Source: Symbiodinium natans
Taxonomy: Eukaryota > Sar > Dinophyceae > Suessiales > Symbiodiniaceae
Direction of reading: 5' to 3'
Assembly (NCBI GenBank): GCA_905221605.1
Contig: CAJNDS010000171.1
Coordinates: forward strand, 124,001 to 188,000
Length of the DNA: 64,000 nt
Shown one piece after another: positions 29,467 to 40,865 of the stretch. A model generated the notes under the pieces. It was given only the letters and a program-made list of their open reading frames with translations, did no database searches and was not told where the DNA came from. Position 1 is the stretch's first letter. Every line of letters begins with the position of its first letter. Both the position numbers and the translations under genes were made by a program.

Positions 29467-30723
29467 GTGCAGTGCCTGGGCCGCACTTTGGCCGCTGCGT
29501 AGGATGAACGTCGAGCAGAGCGCTACTACCTCAAGTAGCAGGAAGGTACGACATGGTACGACTGGACGTGCCCAAACCCTAAACGTTGCCAGCATTCATG
29601 ATGGTGGTGACAGTCGGAAGTGTAAGGCCTAAGAGTCGATTCAACAGTAAAAAACAAGGGACACCGGACGTCTGCGGTAGTTCCTGTACCCGTAGTGTAA
29701 GGTAAATGGCAAAGGTCGTGTGCACTTCTATCGGTCGTAGACATGGTGGTATGAAGGCTATTATTGTCCCGAATAAGGTCTGGTGTTTGTTTCAGCAGTG
29801 GCAGCGTTTACTCGTAGTTCTCATAAGGGAAATCGTAGCCACGGCATCCGCAGCAATAGGCGGAGTACAGCCAACCACAAGCAGCCATACGCACAGGCAT
29901 CATCACGAGTTCGTTCGAGACCGCGGCAGCGCTCGTAGCGGCAGGCACTTAGCGAGTATATTGATCTGCAGAGACAGGTTGGGATATTCGGTTTTCTTGA
30001 GATTTCGAAGGCCACAGATGCGGCATCAGAACGGACGGTGCAGCGTGAAGGCATAAGGTTCTGAGATCAGGGTCTACTTGGAGGTTCATGGAACTTAGTA
30101 AGTACAGTTATAAGTTCCCAAAGTGGAATTAGAAGTAATTGTAAGTATCGTTAGCTTCCTTAATTACAACTGTAGTTCTAAGTCTCATGAACCGTTAAGT
30201 AACAGTGCAGGATCTACGGTTCGGGGCTTGGCCAAAGTCCGGAAGCATCTGGCAAGCCTGAACGCCGAAAGCGCACCAACCGTGTCCTGATGCACTTGGT
30301 CAGTTCCAAATCTTCCGAAATGAAACAGACATGCAGCTTTTTGTACAACAAAACCAACAAAAAAACAGAACAGACAGCCCTTTTCCTGCTAGTGCTACGG
30401 CCCCTATTACCAGTTTGGGGTGCAAGACTTCGCTGGAAGGGCTTCAGGTTGAGAGGCATCAGAATTCGAGTTTAGGGTTTAGGGTTTAGGGCTAGCCACA
30501 AAAAAGTTCAATTCGCGGGAACTCAAATCCTATAGACCCCCAACACTTCAACCAATCCGAAAGCCTGAAGCACAGCAAGACGCAAAGCCTTGGAACCCCA
30601 AATCCCTAAGCCAAGACCCTAAACCCTGACCCCTGAACCTTAAGACCCTAAACTGGCCCTAAACCCTAAACCCTGAGACCCTAGAGTAAGAAGCAGTGAG
30701 CTTGCAAATTTCCGCACTCCGAG

Positions 30724-30880
30724 AAACCCTAAACCCTAAACCCTAAACCCTAAACCCTAAACCCTAAACCCTAAACCCTAAACCCTAAACCCTAAACCCT
30801 AAACCCTAAACCCTAAACCCTAAACCCTAAACCCTTAAACAAACCCTAGACCCTAAACCCTAAACCCTAAACCCTCAACC
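30724..30880 (+). repeat. CCCTAAA array
   Basis: About twenty perfect CCCTAAA units with two slight interruptions near the right end, on the + strand, in the interval before the last ankyrin exon. Confidence 0.95.
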
Positions 30881-31412
30881 GTGGCTCCGAGGCTTCAACT
30901 TCTGAACCCAAGACAACTTTGAAGATATGCAGTTTAAGGTTTAGGGGGTTTAGCGGTTTAGGGGCTTTTGGGGGATCTTTATGGGGGATTCTATAGCGGT
31001 TCTATCGGGTTCAGGTTGTCAAACGCTTGACCTCCGAAGCCCCGAAGTGTCAAAACTGGGATGCTAGGTTACATGTTCTTGACACATGACCTTAAGGGTT
31101 TAGGGTTTGGGGCTTGGGGTTTAGGGTTTAGGGTTTAGCATTTAGGGGTTTCGGGTTTGCGGTTCAGAGCCCTAATAAGACCCCGCGGTTTCTTCATCGG
31201 GTCCTAAACTCTCAGCACGAAGTCGAACCCCGAAGCTCCGGAATCCCATCCTGCATTGCCTCAAGGACCCAAGACTCTGGGAAGTATGGTAAATGCCGTA
31301 TTCTGGGTCATGCAGGATTTTATATCAGCCGTAAGTCGATCCCCGAAGCTCCGGAATCCGAAACTCCGAGACCTTGAACCGCCGAAGGCTTGTGCTCTTC
31401 AGAAGGCAGTAA

Positions 31413-31525
31413 CCCCCAAACCCTAAGCCCCTAAACCCCTAAACCCTTCAACCCCTAAACCCCTAAACCCCTAAACCCCTAAACCCCTACACCCCTAAAC
31501 CCCTATACCCCTAAACCTTAAAGCC
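31413..31525 (+). repeat. CCCCTAAA octamer array
   Basis: About twelve units of an eight-base variant with one extra C, unlike the heptamer arrays elsewhere. The array ends about 115 bases before the last ankyrin exon. Confidence 0.85.
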
Positions 31526-31639
31526 TTAAACCTTCAGGCGGATAAGCCATCTAGAGCCCTAGCAGCACTTGTATCGAACCATGGAACCCTGTATGAAAGA
31601 ACCCCTCATAAGAACCTTTGGCCCTCAGATCCCCTGCAA

Positions 31640-31726
31640 GGGGCGCGAACGGATCTTCGAAACTCTCGTGGCTGCTCTGCGGCCGACCTCGCAGCGGAGA
31701 TGGGAGCGCCGGACTTCGTCAGGGAG
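31640..31726 (+). CDS. SHQW/ankyrin gene: last recognised ankyrin exon
   Basis: Acceptor TGCAAG|GGG, donor GAG|GTGGGG. Encodes ARTDLRNSRGCSAADLAAEM then GAPDFVRE, a good terminal ankyrin repeat (RNxxGxSAxDLAxExG). It ends at a donor, so the gene probably continues to the right; I did not find the next exon with confidence. Confidence 0.6.
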
Positions 31727-34700
31727 GTGGGGGGGGGGTTGGGGGTCTAGAGTTTCGGGAGGTGGGGCTTAGCTATATGGGTGTCTTGAAAAACTTGCTG
31801 TCAGGGTCTTAGAAGGGTTCCTTTCTAGGGGTTTAGGGTTTGGGGCGTGCGGTTCGGGTTTTGAGGCGTCGGGATTTGGGTGTTGGTCTCTTGAGGTTTT
31901 CGGCAAGATCTAGTACTTACTGGGGTTGATGGGTACGTCGTTTTGAGGGTCTCGAGGTCTTGATGTTGGGGTGTAGGCATCTGAAACTTTCTGGGTTTAG
32001 GCTTTGGGGTGTTGGGGTTAGGGTTTTTTGATCAGGCATCTCTCGTTTCTTCCTTAGTAGCCGTTTCTACTTTTCGGGCGCCCACAGAGGTGCCAAGTCC
32101 TTGCACAGGGTCCGACAAACCGGATCCTGGCAGCTGGCAGGGTGTTAAGTGAACGATGTTGAAGGTTCAGGGCCTCACAGATTTGGGGGATCCTACGAGG
32201 TTGACCAAAACGCTGGCCGCGTAGGGGACCTCTAAACTCTGAACCCAAACTTACAGGCTCCATGGTTTACCTTGAGACTGAAACTCCCTCGCTTGGCTCG
32301 GGGTTCTAGGTGTTGCGAGGTCGTCGAATCCTGGCGAAAGCATCGATATAGCTTCCTTTTTTAAAAAGTGTTTCTGTTTCACAGGTTTTGTAGGGTTTGA
32401 TGTGATTCATATGCTTTTTTTGCAAAGGCTTGTGTTTGCTTGGAATTCGCCAATGCCAAGCGCTTAAGCCTTACTATGGCTTTGCCTCTGACACATCCAC
32501 TTTCCATTTCCTAAACCTAATGCCCAAGAAGATGCCCTAAACTCAACCCTAAACCCTAAACCCTCAACCCTAAACCCTAAATCCTCAACCCTCGAGGCCC
32601 TAAGCCCCAAAAACCGTAAGCACAATCCGGCAAGCCTGAACGACTTGGAAACCCCAAGTCCCAAAGACTGTCAGCCCCGAACCCTAAACCCTTAAGTCTT
32701 GCAGGGCTTAGGGTTTAGGGTTTAGGGTTTAGGGTTTAGGGTTTAGGGTTTTGGGTTCAGGGTTTAGGATCCTACAGCCTAAACCGAGAGGCCCAAAACC
32801 CCGCTGAACAAAGGGGCGTCTGCTTCAGAGGCGCTTCTGGGCCCGGGGCCAGCGCGTGAGAAGCTGGTGCAGACCTACGTGTTTCACGGGCTGAGGCGAG
32901 TCCCCATGTGATGTAACGCTTGAGGGTCTCGGGAATCGCGAGCAATCTTCACTAGTAAGTCGCTCTAGACGTATGCTCTTACATTCCCCAGGCCCTGCTC
33001 CAATCAGTCCGGAAATGGGTGTTAGGTTACCACAAGGGGCTCGAGTGGGCATATGATGATCTTCTAGTATTTGCGGAGTGCGGAACTGTCAGGGGGATTG
33101 ATCCAGGTTTGGGATTGAAGAACTCGGGTTCAGCGTCGGGCGTGGTTACAAGAACCATCCGATCGAGCAAGCCCTTCAGGAAGGAACAGGACACCGTCAG
33201 GAGGCAGCGGAGCAAGTGGGACGCCTTTAAATCTTCCAGAACGGAGGTCGCCGGTTACTTAAGCAATCAGGGCCTGTGATTAAGGCAACTATACCTCTAA
33301 TCAGGTACAATTCCACTTAGAGTACTTATTATTGTACCTATTTAAGTCCCACGAACCTCCAAGTATTTGTGGCATCTGAACAGCACATGTCGTTTCCGAA
33401 GAGCGACGAATACTGAGACCAAGAATCCAATGCTGGCATGGTGCAAGTTTGTGCCACTAGCAGGTCCAGACTGGTCCTGTACTAGCGAGGATAGAAAGGA
33501 TATAGGCATCTGGCCTGCGCTCAGAACAATCGCGATGGTGCTATCAGCCAGCAGCGGCAACTAGAAGACGACAGATAGTAGACCTGCCAGCAGAAGGAAC
33601 GATACTACTGTTCGACTATAGCCGAGAAAGCCTGTATTTTTTCAAGGAGCAATGATCGTGTTGCGGTTTATGAGAACTGACAACAAATGAGCACTTGCGC
33701 AAAGCACTGCAGCTTTATCTGTAGTAACAATGTTGACGAGACTGTAGCAGCTAGTAGTGTTCGCAGTCGCAGTTACAACAGCAGTAGCAGTACTGTTTGT
33801 TGGTAGGGAAAGAAGACAGGAGGCACTCATCGTGTAACCACTGCTGCGGCCACCATTTCTATACTCAATGTTATGCAGTTATGCTGTAGTGTTATGATGG
33901 TGAATGCGACAGCCTGCACGACGAAGACTACAAAGACGACGATGACGACAACTCAATGACGACGATGACGGCGCATGATGACTGCTATTGCCACTCCTGC
34001 TGGTGCTACTGCTCTCACTACTGCCATAGCTTTAGAAATAGAGGCAACATTCAACGTCGCACTAGCAATGCTAGTAGGAATAGCAGTGCTTAGGATAGCG
34101 CGCGTAGAGTTACAATTGTACCAAGAAGCAAAGCAGCAATGACAATATGGTTGTTATTGGTATTCACCATGCCCAACATGTCAGGCAACATGATCGTAGT
34201 AGCAGAGGTAAGGGTTTGTTGTGCGCTTGTCGGAAACTAATCCTTTTTGCAAACATGTCCATTTGCCGGAAAACGTGGATGGCATGTCAAGCTTCCCGTG
34301 CAAGCGGTTCGCCACCATGGCATATGTCATCGTGCCTTAGTTCGTGCAGTGCCCGGATTCGGCTTACATATTACCCGCTCTATCTCCAGAAGATCCCAAC
34401 GCTCCGCTTACATTGATAGAGATGTGTGGGGCTTCCGTCTTGAGCCCCACACCAAAATCAAGAAGATCCAGCTCTCATCCCCTTTCTGGGCATCGGATTT
34501 GCGTTGGAAGTGTTCTGATGTCCCTGCCCGTGCTCAGTCTATCTATCTCATCGTATGCGGTGCTCCTGAATGCTATAGAAGCCTAGTTCTTGCTTTGCCT
34601 CTTGCACCACAGGTTATCCCGAAACAGGAGTCGGCAGTACCATGATGAACGGCTACGCATTGCAAGTCTCTGGCCCGTGTTTTTGAAGTTCACCCTTTCA

Positions 34701-35650
34701 CTCCTAGGGCTCCTGCGAACGACTTTGAGATCTTCAGCCAAGCTGTTATAGTCTTTCGGCATGTCAACTGCGAAGACCAGCACCAAAAAGCCTAAACCCT
34801 TTAAACCCTGAACCCTGAACCGATCTTAAAGCGAACCCTCTTTGTTACTCAGCAGCTTCCATGCCTGGAAGTCATAGCTGGAGCTTGAAAGGCAGTGGAA
34901 GGGGCTGTCCTGACAGGAAGAGTGGGCACATCAACCGCAAGCTTGGTCTTAAGACGAAAACGAAGCTTAACAAGATGGTGTCCGCCGACTAATCTGGAGT
35001 GCCTCCAGGCAGAGGCTTCGGCTCTTTGTAGGTTGAGAGTTTAGGGTGTTTGGGGGCTGATTGGGGGCTGATTGGGGGCCACATGATGTCCATCTTGCAA
35101 CACGTCGCTCGGGCAGCCATCTGGGCGACTACGCCCCCAGCCCAAGGCCCAAGCCTGTCAAAGCGCGCTTTAGGCCTTCGGGTTTGTGACACCGCCGAAG
35201 GAACTACTACGAACTACTATTCAAGGACTTTGGTCTAGCCACTCGCAGTGTGACCCTGAAAGAGATTCGGTCTAGGCGCAGAACCTCCTCTTTTTGTAGG
35301 TTTCCTGAGAATCTTACGAGTTGGACTCAGGAGACCTGCACTTCCCCACGTGAAACATATTTTTTACACCAATACAAATACGAAAGGCCAGTCAATGGAA
35401 CTGAACTGGGCTTCCTGTCTCCTGCTTGTCCGTCGCCATGGGACTGACAACTGAAGCTACCGCCCAGCGACTGCTGCAACAACTCCTCAGTGAGAAGCAG
35501 GACGAGGCAACTGGGTGGAGTGTCTTGTGTTGTCGCACATCTGGTTGGTACGCGATACCGGTTGAGAATGCACAGGAGTGTTTATGCCGTGGCACCGGCA
35601 CTGCATTCCAGCGTGGGAAAATACAGACGGTAATGTGCAATGTGGTCACG

Positions 35651-35694
<44 letters not shown>

Positions 35695-38230
35695 TGTGTT
35701 GTTTGTTCGCATCTTGGGCGGGCATGCAGTTAGTACCAGTCTATGACGTGATGGCTGCGGGGGGTTCTGCTAGTATTGTTTTTGGAGGTATTTTGGAGGT
35801 TACCCCTATGTCCCTGGGTGAGATTTGTGGGAGTTCGTCTTGTGCGGGCCTTGGGGAACGAAAGGCTTGTGTCTTACATGAGCCCTGAACCCTGAACCCA
35901 AGCCGAGCAGCGCGCAGGACGAAGGTAGTGATTTCCCGCCCCCCGGCAGCCAGGTATTGGCATTTGGGGAAGGCCCTGCGGTTGGCGGGTTTTGAGGTTT
36001 GGGGCTTAGGATTTGGGGTTTGGGGGGGGGGGGACTGATGACATGCATTGGGCTGCGAGTGTGACGGTGTCGTTGCAGGTCGTTGCTACGCTGGCGCTGG
36101 TTCTCGCTATGGGTTCAGGGGAAGGAACAGCTCAGCGGCTCAGGGTTTCGGGCCTCTAAGTGTTTAGGGTTTCGTCCACAAAGAAGGCCCTCCTAAAACC
36201 CGAAACACCTTTTTGGGAGTGTCGACAGCAACAAGGTATGACCCTCCCGACGATGATCCTGACAGCCCTGATGACGTGGCGGGAGAAGCCTCGCTGCAAG
36301 ACAGAAAGCCTCAGAAAGCACAAGCCACGAGCCACCCTGAAAAGGCAGTTTTCTCGGAGAACGTGTACGTTCGTAGTGGCAAGCTTTGGGGTTTAGGTTC
36401 AGGACAGTTTGGGACCCCTTCCCGTCAGCCTCTGCACTCTGGCATAGAAACCCCTGTGTCATGGTCGAGGGTTTCACATGTTTCGGTTTACATATATTAT
36501 GTGGACTTGTGCTTTTTCGTTGAGATGCATCAGTTTAGCTGCAATAGACCTCTGCTTTCAGATGTATCGATTTGCAATGATTTGCACAGCTCGGCGTTTG
36601 TTAAGCAACGTCAACGGTGTCATCGGCGCCACGAGGATTCGAGCTGGTTGTTGTTAATGCACGTGGCGTCTCGTTGCTCAGGGATCTTGAGTTGCGCATC
36701 CCATTTCGGTACGGTCGGTACGGTCCAAAATGCCTCCCAGAAGGACTTCGCACGAGACTTTCCAATGCAGCCGGTGGGGCAGCAGTTGGCGGGGCCTCTT
36801 GGTGCAAGTCTTGGTGTCGGTTATGTGGGCTTATTGTCAAGGCATTATCTGGTGTCTCGAAAAAGCCCAAGGGTGAGACAGGATTTTGGAAGAGGAAATC
36901 ATATAGCCGCCATGTCATGTGGTCAAGGTGTCATCCGTTGTGTGCTCTCTTCATATTACTACCGTGCGCTCACGGCGTTGCAAATGAAATGCGTGAACGC
37001 ACCTTGAAGAGCACACATTAAAAATATTGTGAGAGCGACCGTAACCCCATTTCCCACGTCTCAGCGTTTGGTAAGTTAGGGTCTTTGCGCGGTTAACCTT
37101 TCTATGAGCTTACGTCTTACCTGGTGCTCGAAAAATGCGTGGAACAGAGTGAGAGAGACGAATGGTACGATTTCTATGCTGGGTTCTTAGGTGTCACGGT
37201 GTTACGCGTCCATCAGACTTGCCATGTGATCCGTTCGTCAGGTTCACGCTGCTGAGGGGGCGCCTTTTGTTGGCCGTGGTCGCGGCGGGGGTGCGTTTGT
37301 TTTTTGCTGTCGTGGCGAGGGGAAGGGGGGGATAGTATGAAGCATATTAACACTATGAATAAACAATATTAACATTATTCATATTTATAACGGCTTCGGC
37401 GGAACACCAGGGGCGATGGGGGGCGGAGGCCCCCCCCCTCCCTCCCTCTAATTTGCAAACACAATGCTCGCGTGTGATGGGTTTCTACAAGACTCATAGG
37501 CTTTGAAGCAAGCTTGCGTGGCTTTTAAAGCGGGGTGGGGGGGCATGATGATGGGTTTGAAGCAGGTTCATTTTGCTTTGAAGCACGCTTGCGTGCCTAT
37601 TACATCCAACATCCCGAAACACCGCACCTGCGCAGTCCAACGATGAAGTGCAACCCTGAAGCTCAAAGGGCGCGGGCAAACCTCTACCTCTCGCCGCTTT
37701 AGAGGTCAGCGGGTTGGAGTTTAAGGATTCGGTACAAGTCCATGGAGTACTCACCTCTTGATGCCACTGATTCTGTTCGTGACAGAAGCGCTCCTACCTA
37801 AACGAAGCTTCAACAACAGGCTAAACTCTAAACTCTACACCTTGAACTCGCCTTTACAGCGAATGAGAAGGCATTTTTTTGAAGGTGTTGATAGATTTCG
37901 GTATGCTCCTGAGTCAATAACCGCGTAGTGTAGCTACTAGCAGGCTATGTTATTCTGGACTTTGTTTCCATTCATTAAGTAATGCAGAGGAGGAAGAGAG
38001 TGATCGCGCTAAATGACCTTGAGCGAGCGGAATGAATAATGAGAAAGTAATGAAAAGAAGCTCTTTTACCGCCCCGATTCACTAAAATGATCGGCTTCTG
38101 ATCTCCGGTTTAAAGTTTTGTCCTCCTCAAACAGCGAGGATCCATGGGCAAGATGGGCAATGAACCGCTCCAAGGGCATCGAAGCTGCCGCGCCGGAGGA
38201 GGGGACGAATTCGGCGATGCACCAGCGCCC
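31727..38230 (+). other. Mostly non-coding interval with telomere-like, trinucleotide and dinucleotide repeats
   Basis: CCCTAAA repeats at 32535-32600 and the reverse type at 32702-32770. A stretch rich in GTAGCAGTA/ACGACGATG-type triplets at 33690-34010. A (TG) run at 35650-35692. AT-rich DNA near 37340-37390. Several ORFs of 60-264 codons occur (for example 34247-34645, 36213-37007, 36617-37021) but none has a domain I recognise and several overlap in different frames. 32820-32900 could encode a short exon (EKLVQTYVFHGLRRVP), without further support. Confidence 0.5.
35650..35692 (+). repeat. (TG)n microsatellite
   Basis: About 21 uninterrupted TG units. Confidence 0.95.
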
Positions 38231-38907
38231 TCAACATGAAGGTTTAGGGTCTAGGCTTCGCCAGCGCAACCGGCCCCCCCAGTCAATTCCTGCAGCATAT
38301 TCCTCCCCAAAGCCCCCCCTCCAAAACCCAGCCCTACAATTACCCCCCCCCCCCCCCCTGAACGGGGAGAAGCTCGAACGTTCCGGACTGCGGCCCTCGG
38401 CGGAGGACGATGATTCACCGTCGGCAGCAGATGATGGCAGGACGGCGGAGGCCGGATGTCTGGCATACCCATGCAGATTTTTGGGAAATCCACTCAGCGT
38501 TGCCTGGTCGAGGTCGTAGCCAAGGATTGTCCATCGAACCTCCGGGTGCATGTCCCCAGGATACTTACACCCCTTCTTCTGGAGATGTTCTCCCAAACGA
38601 GAAAACCACATGGCAGCACGTGATCCAGCTCTGTCCCCAAAAGCTGCTCCTGCCTGATCATCCACAGGCGACTGGTGATGGAGAGGCGAGGGCACCAATG
38701 CCTCACTCGGCAAGAAACCCGGCCTCATGACTTCGGTGCTAGGTTTTTCTCTGCCCATACTTTCTGTCACACGCACTGATTGCCCATGTCCACTATCATT
38801 CCCAAGACGAGGCCCCCTCCAGGCTCTAGAAGGTTTCCAAATCGTAGCACCGCCCAGGCTCCCGAGAATGCTGCAGCCATGAGGCTGGCGCTGGAATTCC
38901 TAAAGCT
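38231..38907 (-). CDS. Unrecognised ORF on the minus strand
   Basis: The minus frame is open for about 225 codons, bounded upstream by a TAG near 38908. The central part (AAMWFSRLGEHLQKKGCKYP, then RWTILGYDLDQATLSGFPKNLHGYA) and the upstream GATIWKPSRAW then LGNDSGHGQSVRV have the amino-acid mix of real protein, better than the overlapping plus-strand ORFs (38118-38519, 38410-38730). The C-terminal part crosses a run of 16 C (38343-38358), read as poly-Gly, where the frame may not be real. No ATG lies near the upstream limit, so this may be one exon. I do not recognise the family. Confidence 0.35.
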
Positions 38908-38915
38908 CCGCCCGG

Positions 38916-39517
38916 TTGGTTTCGGGGCTTGCTAGGGTGGATTTGGAGTATATCCCATCTGACGAGGTACAACCGATCGAGAAGACGATCCAGGACGATG
39001 ACATCAATGAGGTACGATTGGAAGGTGCAGATGATCTTTTGTCGTCAGAAATTGAGAGTATGGATGTTACAGCTACACCTATGCTAACGTGTTGTCAACG
39101 AGACCACTTGATTGCAGTATTACAGATCCAGTTGGTTGCAGCGGATGAAATGGGATTGAGACTGAGAGAGAGCAGTCGTCGATTATCTCGGCCAGGATAC
39201 TGAAGGTCAGGACGTCGAAGATGTCGAAGCGACACCGTTCCTTATCCCATCGAGATTCCTATTCCCTTCTCAACCTCCGAAACGGAGCGAAGCGGTATTT
39301 ATGCCACGGAAATCATGGCAGTGCCCGCATCCTTAATTTCCATGGGGAAAGTTACGCTAGCGAAGACGCGCCGGAAGCATCCATCGAGACGAAGGAGAAG
39401 GAAGCCAGATCCAAGATAATGCGGGCGAAAATGCTCAGATGGGATGAGAAATATTCTCAATTCTTTCTCTTCACTATGGGTAAGACAAGAGAAGACGCAA
39501 GGGGTTTCATTACATAA
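38916..39517 (+). other. Two weak adjacent ORFs, possible exons of an unknown gene
   Basis: 38916-39203 encodes an acidic stretch (LEYIPSDEVQPIEKTIQDDD then SSEIESMDV). 39221-39517 encodes a basic stretch with EAPEAS-like, KEKEARSKIMRAKMLRWDEKY and FTMGKTREDARG. Both are plausible protein but they lie in different frames, no splice pair is obvious, and there is no known motif. Confidence 0.2.
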
Positions 39518-39770
39518 TGATGAAACACTGCTCGCGTGCGAATGAAATACCACTTGTACAGATTATTTTATGTCGAAAACGCACAGTTCGCATAGACAAG
39601 CTCAAGAATGCACATGTTTCTTAGAAACCCATTTGCCTCGTGAAGATCATAGTGCTCGCAAATTCCAAATCCTAAGGCCGTGTGAGAATCTCTGGCGAAG
39701 TTTGGACTTTTGGGTTTTCAGGTGTTTCGACACAAGCAATGCAATCAATATTCATTTTCCAAGCAAAATG

Positions 39771-40149
39771 TTGATTAAATAGGCAAACTAAATACTATTC
39801 AAGCACCTAGTACATTCTTTAAAGCACACCAATGCAATATTCATTGCATAGAAATTCAGTACTAAGTACATACTGGTTTTCTCGATTTCGTATGAATACC
39901 TATTTTCAGCTTGCTTTGAGAGAGCAATGAAGGACAGCTATTGGGACACACGCTGCAAAAACTTGATTAAATAGGCACATTAAATACTATTGAAACACCT
40001 AATATATTTTTTAAAGCACGCCAATGCAACATTCATTGCGTAGAAATTCAATACTAAGTACAGACAGTTTTGTAGATTTAGTATGAACTCTTCTTTTCAG
40101 CTTGCTTGGAGTGAGCAATGAAGGACAGCTATTGGAACACACGCCGCAA
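39771..40149 (+). repeat. Tandem duplication of a ~190-bp AT-rich unit
   Basis: 39771-39962 and 39963-40149 are homologous throughout: both start TTGATTAAATAGGCA and share AAATACTATT, CCAATGCAA, AGAAATTCA, TACTAAGTACA, CAGCTTGCTT and GCAATGAAGGACAGCTATTG in order. The period is 192 bases. There is no ORF. Confidence 0.85.
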
Positions 40150-40693
40150 GCCGCCCGAAAAGCAAGACTTGGAGTTCGCGTAAACCCGAAACGCAGCGGA
40201 CCTATTTTACCACGGAACCAATGATCACTATCAATAGTAGGCATGACAATATTGTTATAGTTAGTGGACAATTATCCTACCATTTGCTGTTATTATTGTT
40301 GTATGAGAGAAAAAGACCCTTTGCTGGGAATCCTGAAAGAAGCCGTGTCAGGCCCAGTGTCGACATGTACAGCTTAGCACGTATTTGTTTACTAGACAAC
40401 AGTTAAAAAACACAAAAGCAGGAGTTTTTTGAGATGTGAGCAGCAAAACTGCTATGCCTTCCAGGATTTTTAGCGTTTGGAATATATAAGGTCACATAAT
40501 TTCAAACGGAAGTTTGGTTGCAGATTTGTTTGGCATTTTGCATGATGTATTACGTAAAAAAGTCGCGGAAATACTCGACAAGTACGACTTTGTCGGTATT
40601 TGCAGTGTTTTCGGCGTGCGCTACTTGTACACAAGTGCGTGGGAGCAAGCAGAAGAGTAGCGTAGCCAAGGAGGGTGTAGATCTTGTTGGGGT

Positions 40694-40720
40694 GGGGGGG
40701 GGGGGGGGGGGGGGGGGGGG
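40694..40720 (+). repeat. 27-base G homopolymer
   Basis: An uninterrupted run of G, likely to be length-variable and hard to sequence. Confidence 0.9.
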
Positions 40721-40790
40721 TGACCATATATATACATATATATTATTATACATATAGATAGTACATAAATGAATATAACTAGATACACAA

Positions 40791-40865
40791 AAACATAAAC
40801 ATAAACATAAACATAAACATAAACATAAACATAAACATAAACATAAACATAAACATAAACAACAA
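40791..40865 (+). repeat. (CATAAA)n array
   Basis: About twelve hexamer units, followed by degenerate AACATAAACA and GATAAAG-type repeats to about 41040. Confidence 0.9.

Noticed and set aside
35392-35746. ORFs of 106 codons on both strands across a (TG) run
   Set aside because: Both depend on the dinucleotide repeat for a large part of their length.
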